DNA of 64,000 nucleotides from Auricularia sp. M13 (taxonomy: Eukaryota > Basidiomycota > Agaricomycetes > Auriculariales > Auriculariaceae): contig CM073199.1 in assembly GCA_037042915.1 (NCBI GenBank), positions 868,001 to 932,000 of the forward strand, written 5' to 3'. Within the stretch, counting starts at the first letter, position 1. Every line of letters begins with the position of its first letter. The notes under the pieces were generated by a model. That model ran no database searches, was not told the origin of the DNA, and was given only the letters and a program-made list of their open reading frames with translations. Positions 34,915 through 46,237 of the stretch are shown in pieces. Both the position numbers and the translations under genes were made by a program.

Positions 34915-36328
34915 TCACTCTGGCCGGTAGACATCCTTGGGCTCCTCGTCGAGGTTCTCCTCGACCGCGGCGACGTACTGCGGCTTGTGGATGCGGACGA
35001 GGCGGAGGAAGTAGTCCTCGAGCGGGAGCAGGTTGAGCAGCACGCTGTTGCTCCACCAGCCGAGGCAGCAGACAATGGCGCCGGCGACGGCGTCGAGCAC
35101 GAAGTGGTTCGCGGTGGAGACGATGGCGACCAGGATGGTGAACGGGTACAGGACGCCAATTGCGATGCACGCCGCGCGGCGCAGCGAGGGCAGACGGACG
35201 CGCGGGAGGAACGGCAGATAGAGAGACCGAGTGCGGCCGTGGGCGGGCGCGAGGGGCAGCGTCATCACCGTGAGGCCAATCATCAGCGAGTAGCCGAAGT
35301 GCAGCGACGGCATTGCGGCTGCGGAAAGCGTCAACATTGGTCTACTGCGCGCAGAGGCGGCACGACGCACCATACTGGTTGCAGAAGCGGTTCTGCGTCC
35401 ACACGCTCGACGCGCCCTCCTTGCCGTGCACGGTGTCGACAAAGCCGAAGCTGCGCGCGAGGTCGCCCTCGGCGCCGGGCACGGCCGGGTCGCTGAGCAG
35501 GCGCGGCGGCATGCACGGCCAGAGCGTGAAGACGACGAAGGCGAGCATGTTGCACATGGCCATCGTCCTGCGCCGAGCCTGGAAGAGCCAGGGCCCCGCG
35601 GGCGCCGAGGCGTCGACCTCGGACGAGTCGTGCAGGCGATTCGCGGTGACGCAGTACCAGTACAGCCAGGCGAGGAAGAAGATGCTGCCGGGAATGTGGA
35701 TGAACGAGTAGAGCCAATTGATCCATTTCATCAGGTTCGGGAACTGCAGGAAGTAGCGCTGCACGGCGGGCTCGATGAAGATGCCCAGCCGCTGCTCGAC
35801 AGAGATGAGCTGCAGCGCGTGCTGTCTGGCGACGTCGACGGTGTCTTGTTGGAGCGTGACGGCGGTGAGCGCGCGGCCGAGTTGGTATACCTGGAGAAAA
35901 TCAGGAAAATCAGGAGAAAGTCAAAATAAATTCAGGAAATATTCTGAAAATCCGAATAAAATGCAATAAAGTGTTTGGAAACCCACCCAGTATATCAGAG
36001 CCCAGTACCAACACTCCGCGAGGAATGGATACCGCCGCAGGACGCGCGACAGGAAGCGGTCCTCGTAGACCGCAGTATTGGGCGTATAGAGCTCCTTCTT
36101 CCAGCCAAAGAGCTGAATCTTGCGTAGCCTGTACGCCGGGATTTCGTCCGCAGCTGTGCCCAGCAGGGCTTCTGCGCTGTCTGGCGACCCTGCGCGCCCG
36201 CCGCTGGCGAACTTTCTATGGGACTTGGCAAAGCTGGCGGCTACTGTTGACCGGTCGCGGTTGAACCAGGCGCCGCCAAAGAGCAGCGACACTACGACGA
36301 GCGGTTCGAGAATTGCGCCTACGCCCAT
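34915..36328 (-). CDS. PAP2-superfamily membrane protein (Aur1/PAP2_3-like phosphatase or phosphotransferase)
   Basis: Three exons on the minus strand (36328-35987, 35890-35371, 35318-34915) give 421 residues. About six membrane segments are visible, including an N-terminal one (ILEPLVVVSLLFGGAWF) and several in the second half. The PAP2 catalytic motifs are present: AAMPSLHFG, formed exactly across the second intron, and STANHFVLDAVAG with the active-site His and Asp. Members of this family remove or transfer phospho-head groups on lipids, and the fungal IPC synthase Aur1 is a distant relative. The substrate here cannot be told. Intron 1 (96 nt) is AT-rich with repeated TCAGGAAAAT-like pieces. 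The gene is convergent with SDR paralog A. Confidence 0.88.
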
Positions 36329-37403
36329 TGCTGCGTTGGGGAGTTGGATCGGAGGGCAAGGAAGGCGGCGCGGCTATTCTCCGACTCCCGGACCCGCCTT
36401 GAGCTCGTGGCCGCCGCTTGCGCGTATGAACTAGCCCTCGGCACCCTAGCCACAGCCTGCCCGCCTCAGCCTCAGTCGGCCGCCGTTTACGCCTCAGAAA
36501 TTGCTCAACTGACTGTCATCAAAAAAGGGCGATGCACGGCACCAGATAGCGCCGTCCGCGGGGCCAAGCTTTATGGCGGTGCAAGTATTACTTCGGGCGA
36601 TAATCGCAATACCCTGTGGCACTGTACACCTAGGCACTCTCACTTCCAGCTCAATATCTCAGCTGGATTCGGGCCGGTTAGACATTGGCAGCATGTCAGT
36701 GCCTACAGGAGATCATCGCACGGCGCCTCCGACCCGCGGTCTCTCACCAATCGACAGCATTCCGGCAAACGTACCTGCCAAAGGCGTGGCTCGTCGCTCT
36801 GGCTAACGGCGCTGACACCGCACCGATGGGCCCTACCGTGTGTCCTGCCTCTTTTGGAATTGGATACTATCTCAACCTTTTGCTGCCACTCTCAGTGGAT
36901 AACCATCAAACCTGACAAGGAAGCATTTCATCTCATCTGCAGCGCGCACTACGGAGACACCGTCTGCCGGCAGCACGATCCCAACCGCATAGCAAGCTCC
37001 CTGTTTTCCATGTGGTCAACCGTTGTGGAAAAGTTGAAGGCGTATATGTAGTACGTATCTGTGCTATAAACGATAGTGCGACTCGATGGTTGAACTGCCT
37101 GAATAGCTTCAACACGGGAGTCTGTTTCTATACAGGCACCGTTTCACCGTTTCCTCGATGCGGGTATACTCGTCCTTTGTCTTCGTTTCTGCTATGCAAT
37201 CTACCGACTTTGGTGTAGAGAGCATCAATGACCGCCATGTTTCAAACCACAGAAGGCCCTTCGACGCCCATTCACAATCTTCATGATCCAAAGCCAGACG
37301 CGACGAATAGCCCCCCATGCATCGAAGCAACATGTCATCGCCACATTTCGACAGAGACACAGTCATCATTGGCACTGGAGACCGATCGGCTCGAGGACTC
37401 GCA
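36329..37403. other. Intergenic region upstream of PAP2
   Basis: About 1.1 kb. A 235-residue plus-strand frame (36344-37051) has no domain, splice or promoter support, and no ATG at its nominal start. I see no gene. Confidence 0.5.
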
Positions 37404-37569
37404 TATGGTGTCCAAACTGTGCAAATAATCAACCACCCCCCCTTCGGCTTAAAACAAGCCCTTTGTAATACAAAAGGTCCTTTTGTAAAAGTGTACCCCT
37501 TCCTCGTAAGAAAAAACTTCCTCGTACTTGAAACTCCCGCCAGTAATCTTCGCAGGGCTCCTTCCGAAG

Positions 37570-37706
37570 AGCTCCCGTCGTAACTTGGACCCTCCCGCCG
37601 TAACTCGGACCCTCCCGTCGTAACTTTTGCCTCCCGTCGTAACTCGACCTCCCGCCGTAACTCATCGGCCCGCCGTGACTTCTGCCTCCCGTTGTAACCT
37701 GTCGTA
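37570..37706 (-). repeat. Tandem subrepeats in the left foldback arm
   Basis: About seven degenerate copies of a ~19-20 bp unit with core TTACGRCGGGAGG (read on the minus strand). Confidence 0.8.
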
Positions 37707-38040
37707 AGTCTGTGATCACTCATTAATATAGGTTTGCAATACAAGATGTATACAAGCTGTCGGATCGGCATCGGAAAGGTCGTCGACACCGGCGCTTATT
37801 TTCAATACAACTGAGCCGTTACACTCCCTACATCAATTTCTGAAAAAAGAGAGGATAATATACGGCACTAAAGCATACACTGAGATAAAAATAGCTTCGT
37901 TTTGTTAAAAATCTGGAGAGTTACTGTCATCCGCAGTTGTATTGAAAATAAGCGCCGGTGTCGACGACCTTTCCGATGCCGATCCGACAGCTTGTATACA
38001 TCTTGTATTGCAAACCTATATTAATGAGTGATCACAGACT

Positions 38041-38177
38041 TACGACAGGTTACAACGGGAGGCAGAAGTCACGGCGGGCCGATGAGTTACGGCGGGAGGT
38101 CGAGTTACGACGGGAGGCAAAAGTTACGACGGGAGGGTCCGAGTTACGGCGGGAGGGTCCAAGTTACGACGGGAGCT
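38041..38177 (+). repeat. Tandem subrepeats in the right foldback arm
   Basis: Mirror of the cluster at 37570-37706, with cores beginning near 38049, 38068, 38085, 38104, 38124, 38143 and 38163. Confidence 0.8.
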
Positions 38178-38611
38178 CTTCGGAAGGAGCCCTGCGAAGA
38201 TTACTGGCGGGAGTTTCAAGTACGAGGAAGTTTTTTCTTACGAGGAAGGGGTACACTTTTACAAAAGGACCTTTTGTATTACAAAGGGCTTGTTTTAAGC
38301 CGAAGGGGGGGTGGTTGATTATTTGCACAGTTTGGACACCATAGACGGAGCTGCAGAGAACTGTCCAAAAATAGAGACGTGTAGTCGACGCGAGCACAGC
38401 GCAGGAGCGATGTGCAGAAAGTGGGGGAAAGAAGAGTGCCACGCGTCCTCGTCCGCAAGTCCTGAATTTATACTCAAAAAGGTACCAGTCTGTTGGGGTT
38501 GCCCCTTTCCCTGAGATGAATCCGTTGGGGTACTGCACCAGGTTTCTCGACGAAGCCCATCCACTTTCGACGATCCTCCTGCCGAATCTGGACGATGTAC
38601 CCAGAATGATG

Positions 38612-39163
38612 TCAGCGGTGCCTTGCAGAACACCTTCCACGGTCCGGAAGGTCGTCGTTGGCTTCGGCCAATAACAGGTGCGCACGCGGGTCATCCTGCA
38701 GCTGCTGGCTCGCGAAGCTCGTTACCAGAAGAGGAATATAAGAGGCATACGCAACAGCGCTCTGTGTGACAAGTTCTGTCTCATTTCTAACAGCAGTACT
38801 TTCGCGCACGCTGTGCGCCTCCGGCAACTTACCGGCGTGCTCGTCGGGGCCGTCCGAGACGAGCGTGCCCGACGAATTGACGAACGTACGACCCGGTCCC
38901 GCGGCGACAAGCGATTCGAAAATGGCTGCCGTGTCTTCGGCACACGCCTGGACCAACCCGCCGGGCAAGGCAAAGAGGTCATGATTGAATGTGAGGTGGA
39001 TGACGGTGTCCGCCTCCCCAGCTGCTTTGGCGAGCACATCTAAGTTTCTTATCTGCAGACTTGTCCGAGCGTGCGAGCATCGTGATTGTGTGGCCCAGGC
39101 CACGAGCTGTTGGACGATGTAGCTGCCGATGATGCCCGTACCGCCATTGACGAAGACACGCAT
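38612..39163 (-). pseudogene. Truncated SDR/epimerase paralog D
   Basis: Starts at 39163 with MRVFVNGGTGIIGSYIV, clearly a paralog of the three intact SDR genes, and stays alignable to the HSVR..NETEL region (about residue 125). After about 38785 the sequence is unrelated and the frame ends at 38612. The catalytic and C-terminal half is missing, and about ten residues after the first strand are scrambled or lost. A remnant of the shared upstream element, GCTTTCAAAGC, lies near 39214-39226. It sits between the foldback element and paralog B. Confidence 0.85.
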
Positions 39164-39474
39164 GCTCAGTGACGCAGAATTCATTCTGGAGTCTGGCTGA
39201 GTATTCGCTGCTTTGAAAGCCGCAGTCTGTGGGCCGCGGCTTCTTGATGTTCATGTTGAAACTACCATATGTGCACGGGTCCTGTAAGTACCTTTCCCCC
39301 GAGGGGGATACATTCGAAACTTTCACTGGCCACCAAGGAGGTGACTAAACCAATTGAGCCGGGAAATATTGAAGTGATGCGCAATAGGGCTCTGTGAGAG
39401 AAGCTCGATTGCATTTCTGTGGCACATTCTACTTTAACACATTGACATTGGTACATGCAAAGACGCTCCACCGC

Positions 39475-40377
39475 TTAGTAGGCATAGTTCTCAAGCTCCT
39501 TGAAGAGACCGTATTCCTTGGGCGCCCATCCCGTCCACTTCTTCGTGAGCTCGTTCGTCGTACGGCCGCCGAGGGACATAACATGACCAATGAACCCGAA
39601 GCTGGTCAGGTCCTCTGGCTTCAAGCTCTTGGTCGGGATACCTCCGAGCTTCTTCGCGATGAATTCCGCGATATCCTTGACGGGAATACCCTCCTCATCG
39701 ATGGCGTTGAGATTTACGCCCGCAGGGCCTTTAGTGAGCGCGGCAACGTAGAGCGCCGCGGCGTCCTTAGCGTGGACGGACGGCCAGAGCTGTTGACCAT
39801 CGCCGACGTAGCCCGCGTAGCCGTTCTTCTTCGCCAGCGCGATCTGGGCGGCGATGAAGGGATGCTCGGCACCGGGACCGTGCACGACGGGCGGCAGGCG
39901 CACGTTGAGCGTGCGCAGGCCCTTCGCGGTGTAGCTCAGCGTGAGGTTCTCGCTCTCGCTGCGGGGGCTGATCGGGTTCAACGGCTTCGACGCGGTCTCA
40001 TCGGGGCCGTCCGAGCCGAGCGTGCCCGACGAGTTGATGAACGTGCGACCCGGGCCCGCGGCGAGCAGCGCGTCGCAGATGGCGGTGATGGCAGCCCGGT
40101 CCTCGGCGCACGCTTGCACCATCCCGCCAGGTACGGCCATGAGATCGTGGTTGAATGCGAGGTGGATGACCGCGTCCGCCTCCGAGGCCGCCTTCGCAAG
40201 CACGTCCAGGTCCGTGTGCGTCCCGCGCACAGGCGTCGCGCCCGCCGCCACGACCTTCTCCGCGGACTTATCTGAGCGCGCGAGCGTCGTGACCTTGTGG
40301 CCCGCTGCGATGAGCTGCGGGACGACGTAGCTGCCGATGAGGCCAGTGCCACCAGTGACGAAGACGCGCAACGACAT
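39475..40377 (-). CDS. Atypical SDR / NAD-dependent epimerase-dehydratase, paralog B
   Basis: A single-exon gene of 300 residues. It has GGTGLIGS, LARSDKSAEK and AVIHLAFNHD as in paralog A, and ends FKELENYAY. The YxxxK pair is again replaced by SYTAKG. It has about 80 percent or more visual identity with paralog A, mainly differing near residues 115-135. A TATA box lies 47 bp upstream. The substrate is unknown. Neighbouring paralogs suggest local amplification by duplication with one inverted copy. Confidence 0.92.
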   Translation of the reverse strand: MSLRVFVTGGTGLIGSYVVPQLIAAGHKVTTLARSDKSAEKVVAAGATPVRGTHTDLDVLAKAASEADAVIHLAFNHDLMAVPGGMVQACAEDRAAITAICDALLAAGPGRTFINSSGTLGSDGPDETASKPLNPISPRSESENLTLSYTAKGLRTLNVRLPPVVHGPGAEHPFIAAQIALAKKNGYAGYVGDGQQLWPSVHAKDAAALYVAALTKGPAGVNLNAIDEEGIPVKDIAEFIAKKLGGIPTKSLKPEDLTSFGFIGHVMSLGGRTTNELTKKWTGWAPKEYGLFKELENYAY

Positions 40378-40423
40378 GTTCGGTAATAAGTTCGTTAGAG
40401 ATGTAGGAGCTCGATGCTGCTGC

Positions 40424-40429
40424 TTTATA
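40424..40429 (-). promoter_or_regulatory. TATA box of SDR paralog B
   Basis: The minus strand reads GCTTATAAAGCAGCAGC, with TATAAA 47 bp before the ATG. The same context, with TATATAAAGCAGAG, precedes paralog C. Confidence 0.75.
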
Positions 40430-41323
40430 AGCTGCACCTGAGCCGCACTCCGCAGCGGCACGCGTGTGTGCTTGCTTTGCTGACTAATAGCGCGATGGAT
40501 TATAAATCATCTCTGACTAATAAAACGTCGAATATGCGCAGCGCTGGCGTCGCGGTTTGAACATTGAACATAGACGAGCGCGCATTCCTCGAAGCTCTTG
40601 CCTGTCTTGTCGAGAAGCATGCTGAATCTTTGCTGAGGAGGGCTGAATCTCACTTAGCAAGGACGGTCCTCAATGATATGATGAATCAGCATCTTCCAAC
40701 GAAATCGTGCCGGAATGGACGGAAGGGGTGCTACTGTGGAATGTAGATGTGATAATCGGGCAATTGAAGCTTGAGGCGACGGGTGACAACGTAGAGCAAA
40801 TGGCTCATCTCATCTACTCGATGTCCTGTATGTATCGTCCTTACCTTAACTTATGAAGTCCCCATCGGATGAGATCCTCCTTGCCCAAAGCTCACACTCA
40901 CTGGCCTAGCCTTAGCCTAGCCATCTGATTGCCGATGTCCGTGCAGCGCCGGACTTCCAGTCTCGGCGTTACGCAATCTGCGATTCATGTCGGTGAAAAT
41001 TAGCGCTCCTATGATACTTCCTCGTCCATTCAAGGCATTATTAGATCGTCTTACATAAGTTCTGCTACGTCTGTCTACATAACAAAATAGGCCTGAGTCA
41101 GCAGCGGGGCCCGACACCGTCCAAGCTGGCTTGACAGCGAATGTAAGATAGCCAGTGCAGCCTGTGGGGTGCTGCACTCTCTGCGCATGATTATGTATAT
41201 ATACAGCTGTCCATAGACAACAAAGATAGAGAAGTCAGTCGTATGGGAGGACATCGGAAGCGATACAGGAATCCCTGTATAGTACTGTACATTGTGCCAG
41301 CGGTCACATATATCGAGGGTCCT
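40430..41323. other. Intergenic region, no gene seen
   Basis: About 0.9 kb without a supported frame, AT-richer than the surroundings, with small stem-forming pieces only. Confidence 0.5.
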
Positions 41324-42470
41324 TCACGATCTCTGTGGTAACGATGATTGGAAGCCGGGCGTGGCGTCGTCCTGTAAGATAATGCAGGCGAGTATCAGTA
41401 TCGAGTGATGGCACGGGGGTAGGAATGTACTGTACTTACCAACAGCGCTCTGAGCGCCTGGATAACGAGAAACATCCCGATAATGCCTTTACCGGAGAAA
41501 ATGGTGGACTTGACGGCGTGAACGACATTCCAGAGCGAGATAAGGCTGTTCATGGATGTACGGACGGCGTTAATTTTGGCAGATACGAGGGTAGCCAGCG
41601 TGCCTCGAAACCTTTCGCTCACAGCGCCAATAACAACCAGACAATCTGGGCCTCCGTGAGAAACTGGGACAGCCAGAGCTTCTGGGGATATGCGTCAAAG
41701 GCGACACGTTGAATGGCGATACTGGCGGAGCACACAAAACTAAGAGCAATGCCCATGCATGTAATCTCAGCCAGTTGGATGTGGATAGGTTCGAGCTACG
41801 TAGTGGGGCCAAGATCCCGCTCCAGGAAGACCATTGTCCAGCATAAAGTCATGTAAATCCAGACGAAGTCGACGCAGAGCGGCGGGAGACCGGTGGGGAA
41901 GTCGGAGAGGGCCAGGAGCAGGACTACCATCGAGGTGGAGACGACTACACAATTGGAAATGTAGGCGTTACGTGCAAACAGGCTAATGCTGGTCGAGACT
42001 CGGATCCCACGCGATTTCGTATCTCGACTTTTAAGAAGAGCTTGGAATCCAGACGATGCGGCAATGAACCGCGACCCCGCAGCGAAGGTGGAAACCTACC
42101 AGTTAAAAGAGGTGATATATCTATTAGCGAGGCGGTAAGACAACCTTTCTGCGGCAGGGACGGGTAGCTTGTTGTCAATGTTCACCACGGAGTCTTTATA
42201 GGCGATGCGAGCGAGACAATTATAGTATCGGTGCCACATCGAGCTACATCGGTAGACGGAATCTTGGACATTTCATTGCATTCATTAGAAGTTTGTCGCC
42301 AACGTGAACAAGTGGTACGGCGAGCGGCGGAAGGGAAGGACAAGACAAATGCTGAATTAGCTTTGGTGTAAGCATGCAAGTCGGGAAATCGCATGTGGCA
42401 CCGTAAAAAACTAACCAAGAGCGTTGGTACTGGGCGCGGGGGCGCAGAGTCTCGGCCAAAGGATGCAGAG
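41324..42470 (-). pseudogene. Decayed paralog of the multi-TM protein at 51.3-52.6 kb
   Basis: Minus-strand translation gives segments that align in order with the intact gene: YGATCDFPTCMLT (near 42400), then LFARNAYIS...LALSDFPTGLPPLCVDFVWIY, LERDLG and LEPIHIQLAE (about 41980-41770), then SAKINAVRTSMNSLISLWNVV. The last intron even begins with the same GTAAGTACAGTAC, and the last exon (41371-41324) has a similar length. At least two lesions are seen: an in-frame TAG after ERDLGPTT and a 1-nt shift after WLLLAL. Overall identity is low, so the copy is old. An unannotated intron could explain one lesion. Function unknown. Confidence 0.65.
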
Positions 42471-42802
42471 CGAGTGGCTGCTTCGTCACTGAATTGTCAA
42501 AGAGGTACTAACTCCGACACACGCCGCGCTCAGCAACGCCGTGATACAGCGGCTGATTAACATTCTGCCCACCAGGACAGACTGTGCGCTCGGTCGCATG
42601 TCAACGGCTATCACTATGTCTCAGGCTGCAGCCAACTGTAGCACTATCCTATACGGCGCAATGCAGCACGGCAGCTGATGAGCTGCCTCGGAGTTTGCGC
42701 TCCCCGGCGCCGCAACACAGGCGCCCAGCGGAGGCAGCGGGAGGACGCCGACCAGTCTGCCCTTAATCCTTGACCTTGCAAAACCAGTTGAGGATCGCCG
42801 CC
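42471..42802. other. Divergent intergenic region
   Basis: Lies between the decayed TM gene (minus) and the DUF6535 gene (plus). No coding evidence. Presumably contains promoters for both. Confidence 0.5.
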
Positions 42803-45800
42803 ATGGTTTTTCCGCCACCAAGTGGGAACCGAGCTTTGAATGGATCAATGAACAACGACGACACGCAAACCGACGGCGTTCCCGAGACCGCACCTGTAGA
42901 CGTAGCTGAAGATGACGCAGGTGCCGATTCGCGTATGTAGCTCACTAGATCAAGGTCATGCTTGCTAATATACCGTCTTCGATAGTCGATAAGTTATTCT
43001 GTGAATATCCTCCGCCTCATGAACCTACTACTGAGTTCGAGCGCAAATATCCTTCGGACCGCTTTGGCAACGAGGTCACGGATAACGCTCGTGTGTGGAA
43101 GATTTATCGCGATGAAGCCATGGACGAAGATAGAGCCTTGCTTAACGGGTGGCATAAGACCTTGGATATCTTGCTGATCTTCGTACGTCCTCCCTTGCCG
43201 AGCCTGATCGACCTGTGTTAAAATATGCAACAGGCTGGTCTATTCTCTGCCGTGTCTACGGCATTCATCATCGAGTCGTATAAGCTGCTCCAGCCCGACT
43301 ACACGCAGTACATTGCCCTCGCACTGCACACCACAATTACCGCGCAAAATGGATCAGGCAGCTTCAATTTTTCAGGAATCAAGCTTGAAATGCCGTCTGC
43401 CCTCCAGACGAATTCTACGTCTCGCTGGATAAACGGCCTATGGTTCGTCAGCCTTGGCTTGTCGCTATCGGTTGCGTTGCTCTGCATCCTTGCCAAGCAA
43501 TGGCTTGAAGAATACCACACTCGTACCTCTGCAGCATCTCGTTCCCCGCGTCACTGGAGCCGACGGCATGTGCAGTACAAGGACGGCCTCATCCAGTGGC
43601 ACGTACCAGCTGTCATATCTGTGTTGCCAGCTGTGCTACACGCATCGTTGTTTCTATTCCTGGCCGGCTTGTATGTCTTCCTCAGCTCACTGGACGTCGC
43701 CATCGCCGCAGCATTGCTCGCCGTCGCTGCCCCTCTGCTCGCTTTTTACCTTGCTTCCATACTGGTGCCAATGTTTGCGCCACACTGCCCGTGGTCGACG
43801 ACCCTCGTTGGTCAGATACTGCGCTTGTTTCGATTTACAAAACGACAATTTTTCTCGTTCATGTTGTTGGTCGCCAAACAACTCGACCGCTTCCTCACCA
43901 GCTCCGCGTACTGCAATCTCACAGGATGGCCCCGCATCAAAGCTTTCACCCCATCCAAGTCGTCGCTACATAGCTCAGGAGTTCCCCCGCTTATGACCGC
44001 CTCCGAAGCTTCCCTGCCACTATCTGCCACTGAGGGCAAGGCTATCGAATGGCTCATTACCACGTCGCCATCAAGTGATGTTGTGTCTATTGCAGTCCAA
44101 GCCATTGGATCGCTTCATCCATATGGAGACACGGTGTCATTTCTTTGCTCATCCAGAGCCGCAGAGATTGCGCTGTCTGTCTCTGTCAGGCTGCTTAATG
44201 CGTCTTTATTCGAGGAGAATAACGTTGATCCGATAACTCATGCGCGCATGCGGCGCGTTGGTCTCTGCCTTTCTGAATTGGAATTCGATATCAATTGGCG
44301 GCATGTTCAGAACATCTACGATCTGCCCGTTCTCTCCGGGCTACGGCGCGCGCCCGGATTTCAACGCAGCTCTCCCGTCCCGAGGCAGTTTGACATGCGG
44401 CCGCATCCTCCAAGTGCCGCCGCCTACATCAAGGAGATTGGGGCCTGCATGAAGCGTGCTGCTTGCAGCTCAACCCTTTCAGACAGCCCCCGACACCCAT
44501 ATCTCCCATCAACGACGTTGCTCCTTCTGTTGCGCATACCCTCAGTGCCTCTTCTTGTTCATGCGTTTCACACCTATCGCCACATTTGGAGCAGAGAGCC
44601 ATTGTCTATCGAGCTGGTGGTTCAGTGCGCGCAGCATGCGTTATCTCTGTCCGGCATCACTCCCAGTAATTCAGGGAGTTGTCGTGGGTGTATCTTCGGA
44701 CAACTTGAGCTCTGGTGTCAGATTCTGTCTCTTGCGGAGACCTGGTCTTTGGACGCTGACGACATTGCCATATTACAGGAGGACATACGCTGGTTCGCTC
44801 GTACCAAGCAATGGCTCCCTTATGACTGTCCTGCAGGTTTCAAGCATACTCTCACCCACTTCTCGTTTGCCCTTGATATTTGCGCCTCCAAAGCTCATCC
44901 TGTTCCTGATGTGGCCATCAGCGTGCTTGGCACCGCCTTGCAACTCCCCGACGACGCACGCCCTTCATCTCCCGAAGGTGTGGAGCTATGGTACCCGTCC
45001 GCCGCTCGTATTCTCGTCAATATTAGCCAGGTTTGGTGGAACCACCATGCCGTTGTCCAGGCGGACGCCGGGTCGATCCCGAGTCTGGAACTCATCGTCG
45101 AGGACAACCCGCTTTCCGTATTATTCGACGCAGTCTGCCATTCGGGCTACATGGATTTCGAATCTGCCTCCACAGGACATCCACACCCGCGGTGTCTCTG
45201 GCAATCCGAGACGCCCTCCCCGTGTAACTGGGACTATTCGGCGGCATGGGATAACCCGACTTGCTTCCTTCGACCGTGGGACGGTCTGCCTAGCGCATGG
45301 CGCATTTTACACGCAGTCGAAACAAACCTACTCGATCTCTTGCGCCTGAGTGATGTACTGGCAGCCCAGCTGTGCTCCATGCGCCGCTCCGGGCACGACG
45401 TATCTACCGCAGTTGCCGACTACTTCATCTTCGACTCGTGTCTAGACTATCTCCATCGTTTCTGCCTGGATGCATGTGCGTCCGTATCGGACTCCGAGAG
45501 CTCGGCCTTATTCTCCGGTCTTGACGCCGTCTTTTCCAAGCGGCCGATGCTGCTGCGATTCATGCAGCATTGCATCGAACTGCGCGGTCAGCAGTGGTGG
45601 ACGGACGGCTTCGCCACATTTCACCAGTCATCGCAGGAAGCGGTCATTAACGCCATGGTCAATTCGGGGGGTGACAATATACGGCCGCCGCAGGAGGTCG
45701 CGCAAATCGTGGCCAGATATCGCGCCTTTGTTGCCGAGCTAGACATCGAATTGCGTCGGCGGGGGCGCTGCACACAGTGTCCCGGGCCTGCCATCGAGTC

Positions 45801-45876
45801 TGAGGACGCTGCCCGACATCCTCCAAGTCGCGACGTCGAGAGTCAGAGCAGGGGTTGGAGGTTCTGGCGCAGATGA
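42803..45876 (+). CDS. DUF6535 domain-containing membrane protein
   Basis: Exons 42803-42932, 42986-43182 and 43234-45876 give 989 residues. The introns (53 and 51 nt) have GTATGT/GTACGT donors and good branch points. Residues ~45-270 match the DUF6535 pattern: RVWKIYRDEA, then LLNGWHKTLDILLIFAGLFS formed across intron 2, a helix with AFIIESYKLLQPD, WINGLWFVSLGLSLSVALL with AKQWLEEY, then two more TM segments. The long C-terminal part is soluble and has no domain I recognise. DUF6535 proteins are common and expanded in Agaricomycetes, and their role is unknown. The start is supported by the first in-frame ATG before intron 1. Confidence 0.9.
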
Positions 45877-46237
45877 AAGTCTCCAGTAAATCTGCACATC
45901 GTCTGTGATGATCCCCGGTTGGCATCGGCGCAATAAGGTCCTGGATGAGTGAGAGTCGAGTCAAGCTCGTGCGTACGCACATTCCGGCCCAACACGTCGT
46001 TGTACGACGAATGCGACTTAAAGGAGGGCAATTCCATGGCCTCGTGCGGTCACAATGCCATAGGAAAGGTGTACACAAGTCATGGCATTGATTTCTACCT
46101 ACCTACCTACGCAGGCGCTACCTAAGTACATAAGAGCCACAGCTCAACACATCGAGACACTTCATGAAAGCATAGCACAGCGAAGATACGGAAAACATCA
46201 CATGGGGGACTCACGAACGCAACGACCGGGAGGAACA

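Larger units (their letters stand above)
37404..38343. mobile_element. Foldback element with 410-bp inverted repeats
   Basis: The left arm (37404-37813) and right arm (37934-38343) are reverse complements of the same length, and their translations in two frames match throughout, so they appear identical. The spacer (37814-37933) is 120 bp and AT-rich. The outer ends read TATGGTGTCC...GGACACCATA. If the outer TA is a target duplication, the terminal repeat begins TGGTGTCCAAACT, as in Tc1/mariner-type non-autonomous elements. Each arm has a subterminal cluster of GTTACGRCGGGAGG subrepeats. No transposase is encoded. The transcript would fold into a 410-bp hairpin. Confidence 0.85.

Noticed and set aside
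36344-37051. 235-residue frame upstream of PAP2
   Set aside because: Nominal start is not ATG, the composition is random-like, and there is no domain, promoter or intron.
37109-38694. Protein genes inside the foldback element
   Set aside because: The frames are mirrored by the inverted arms and consist largely of translated GTTACGRCGGGAGG subrepeats. No domain.
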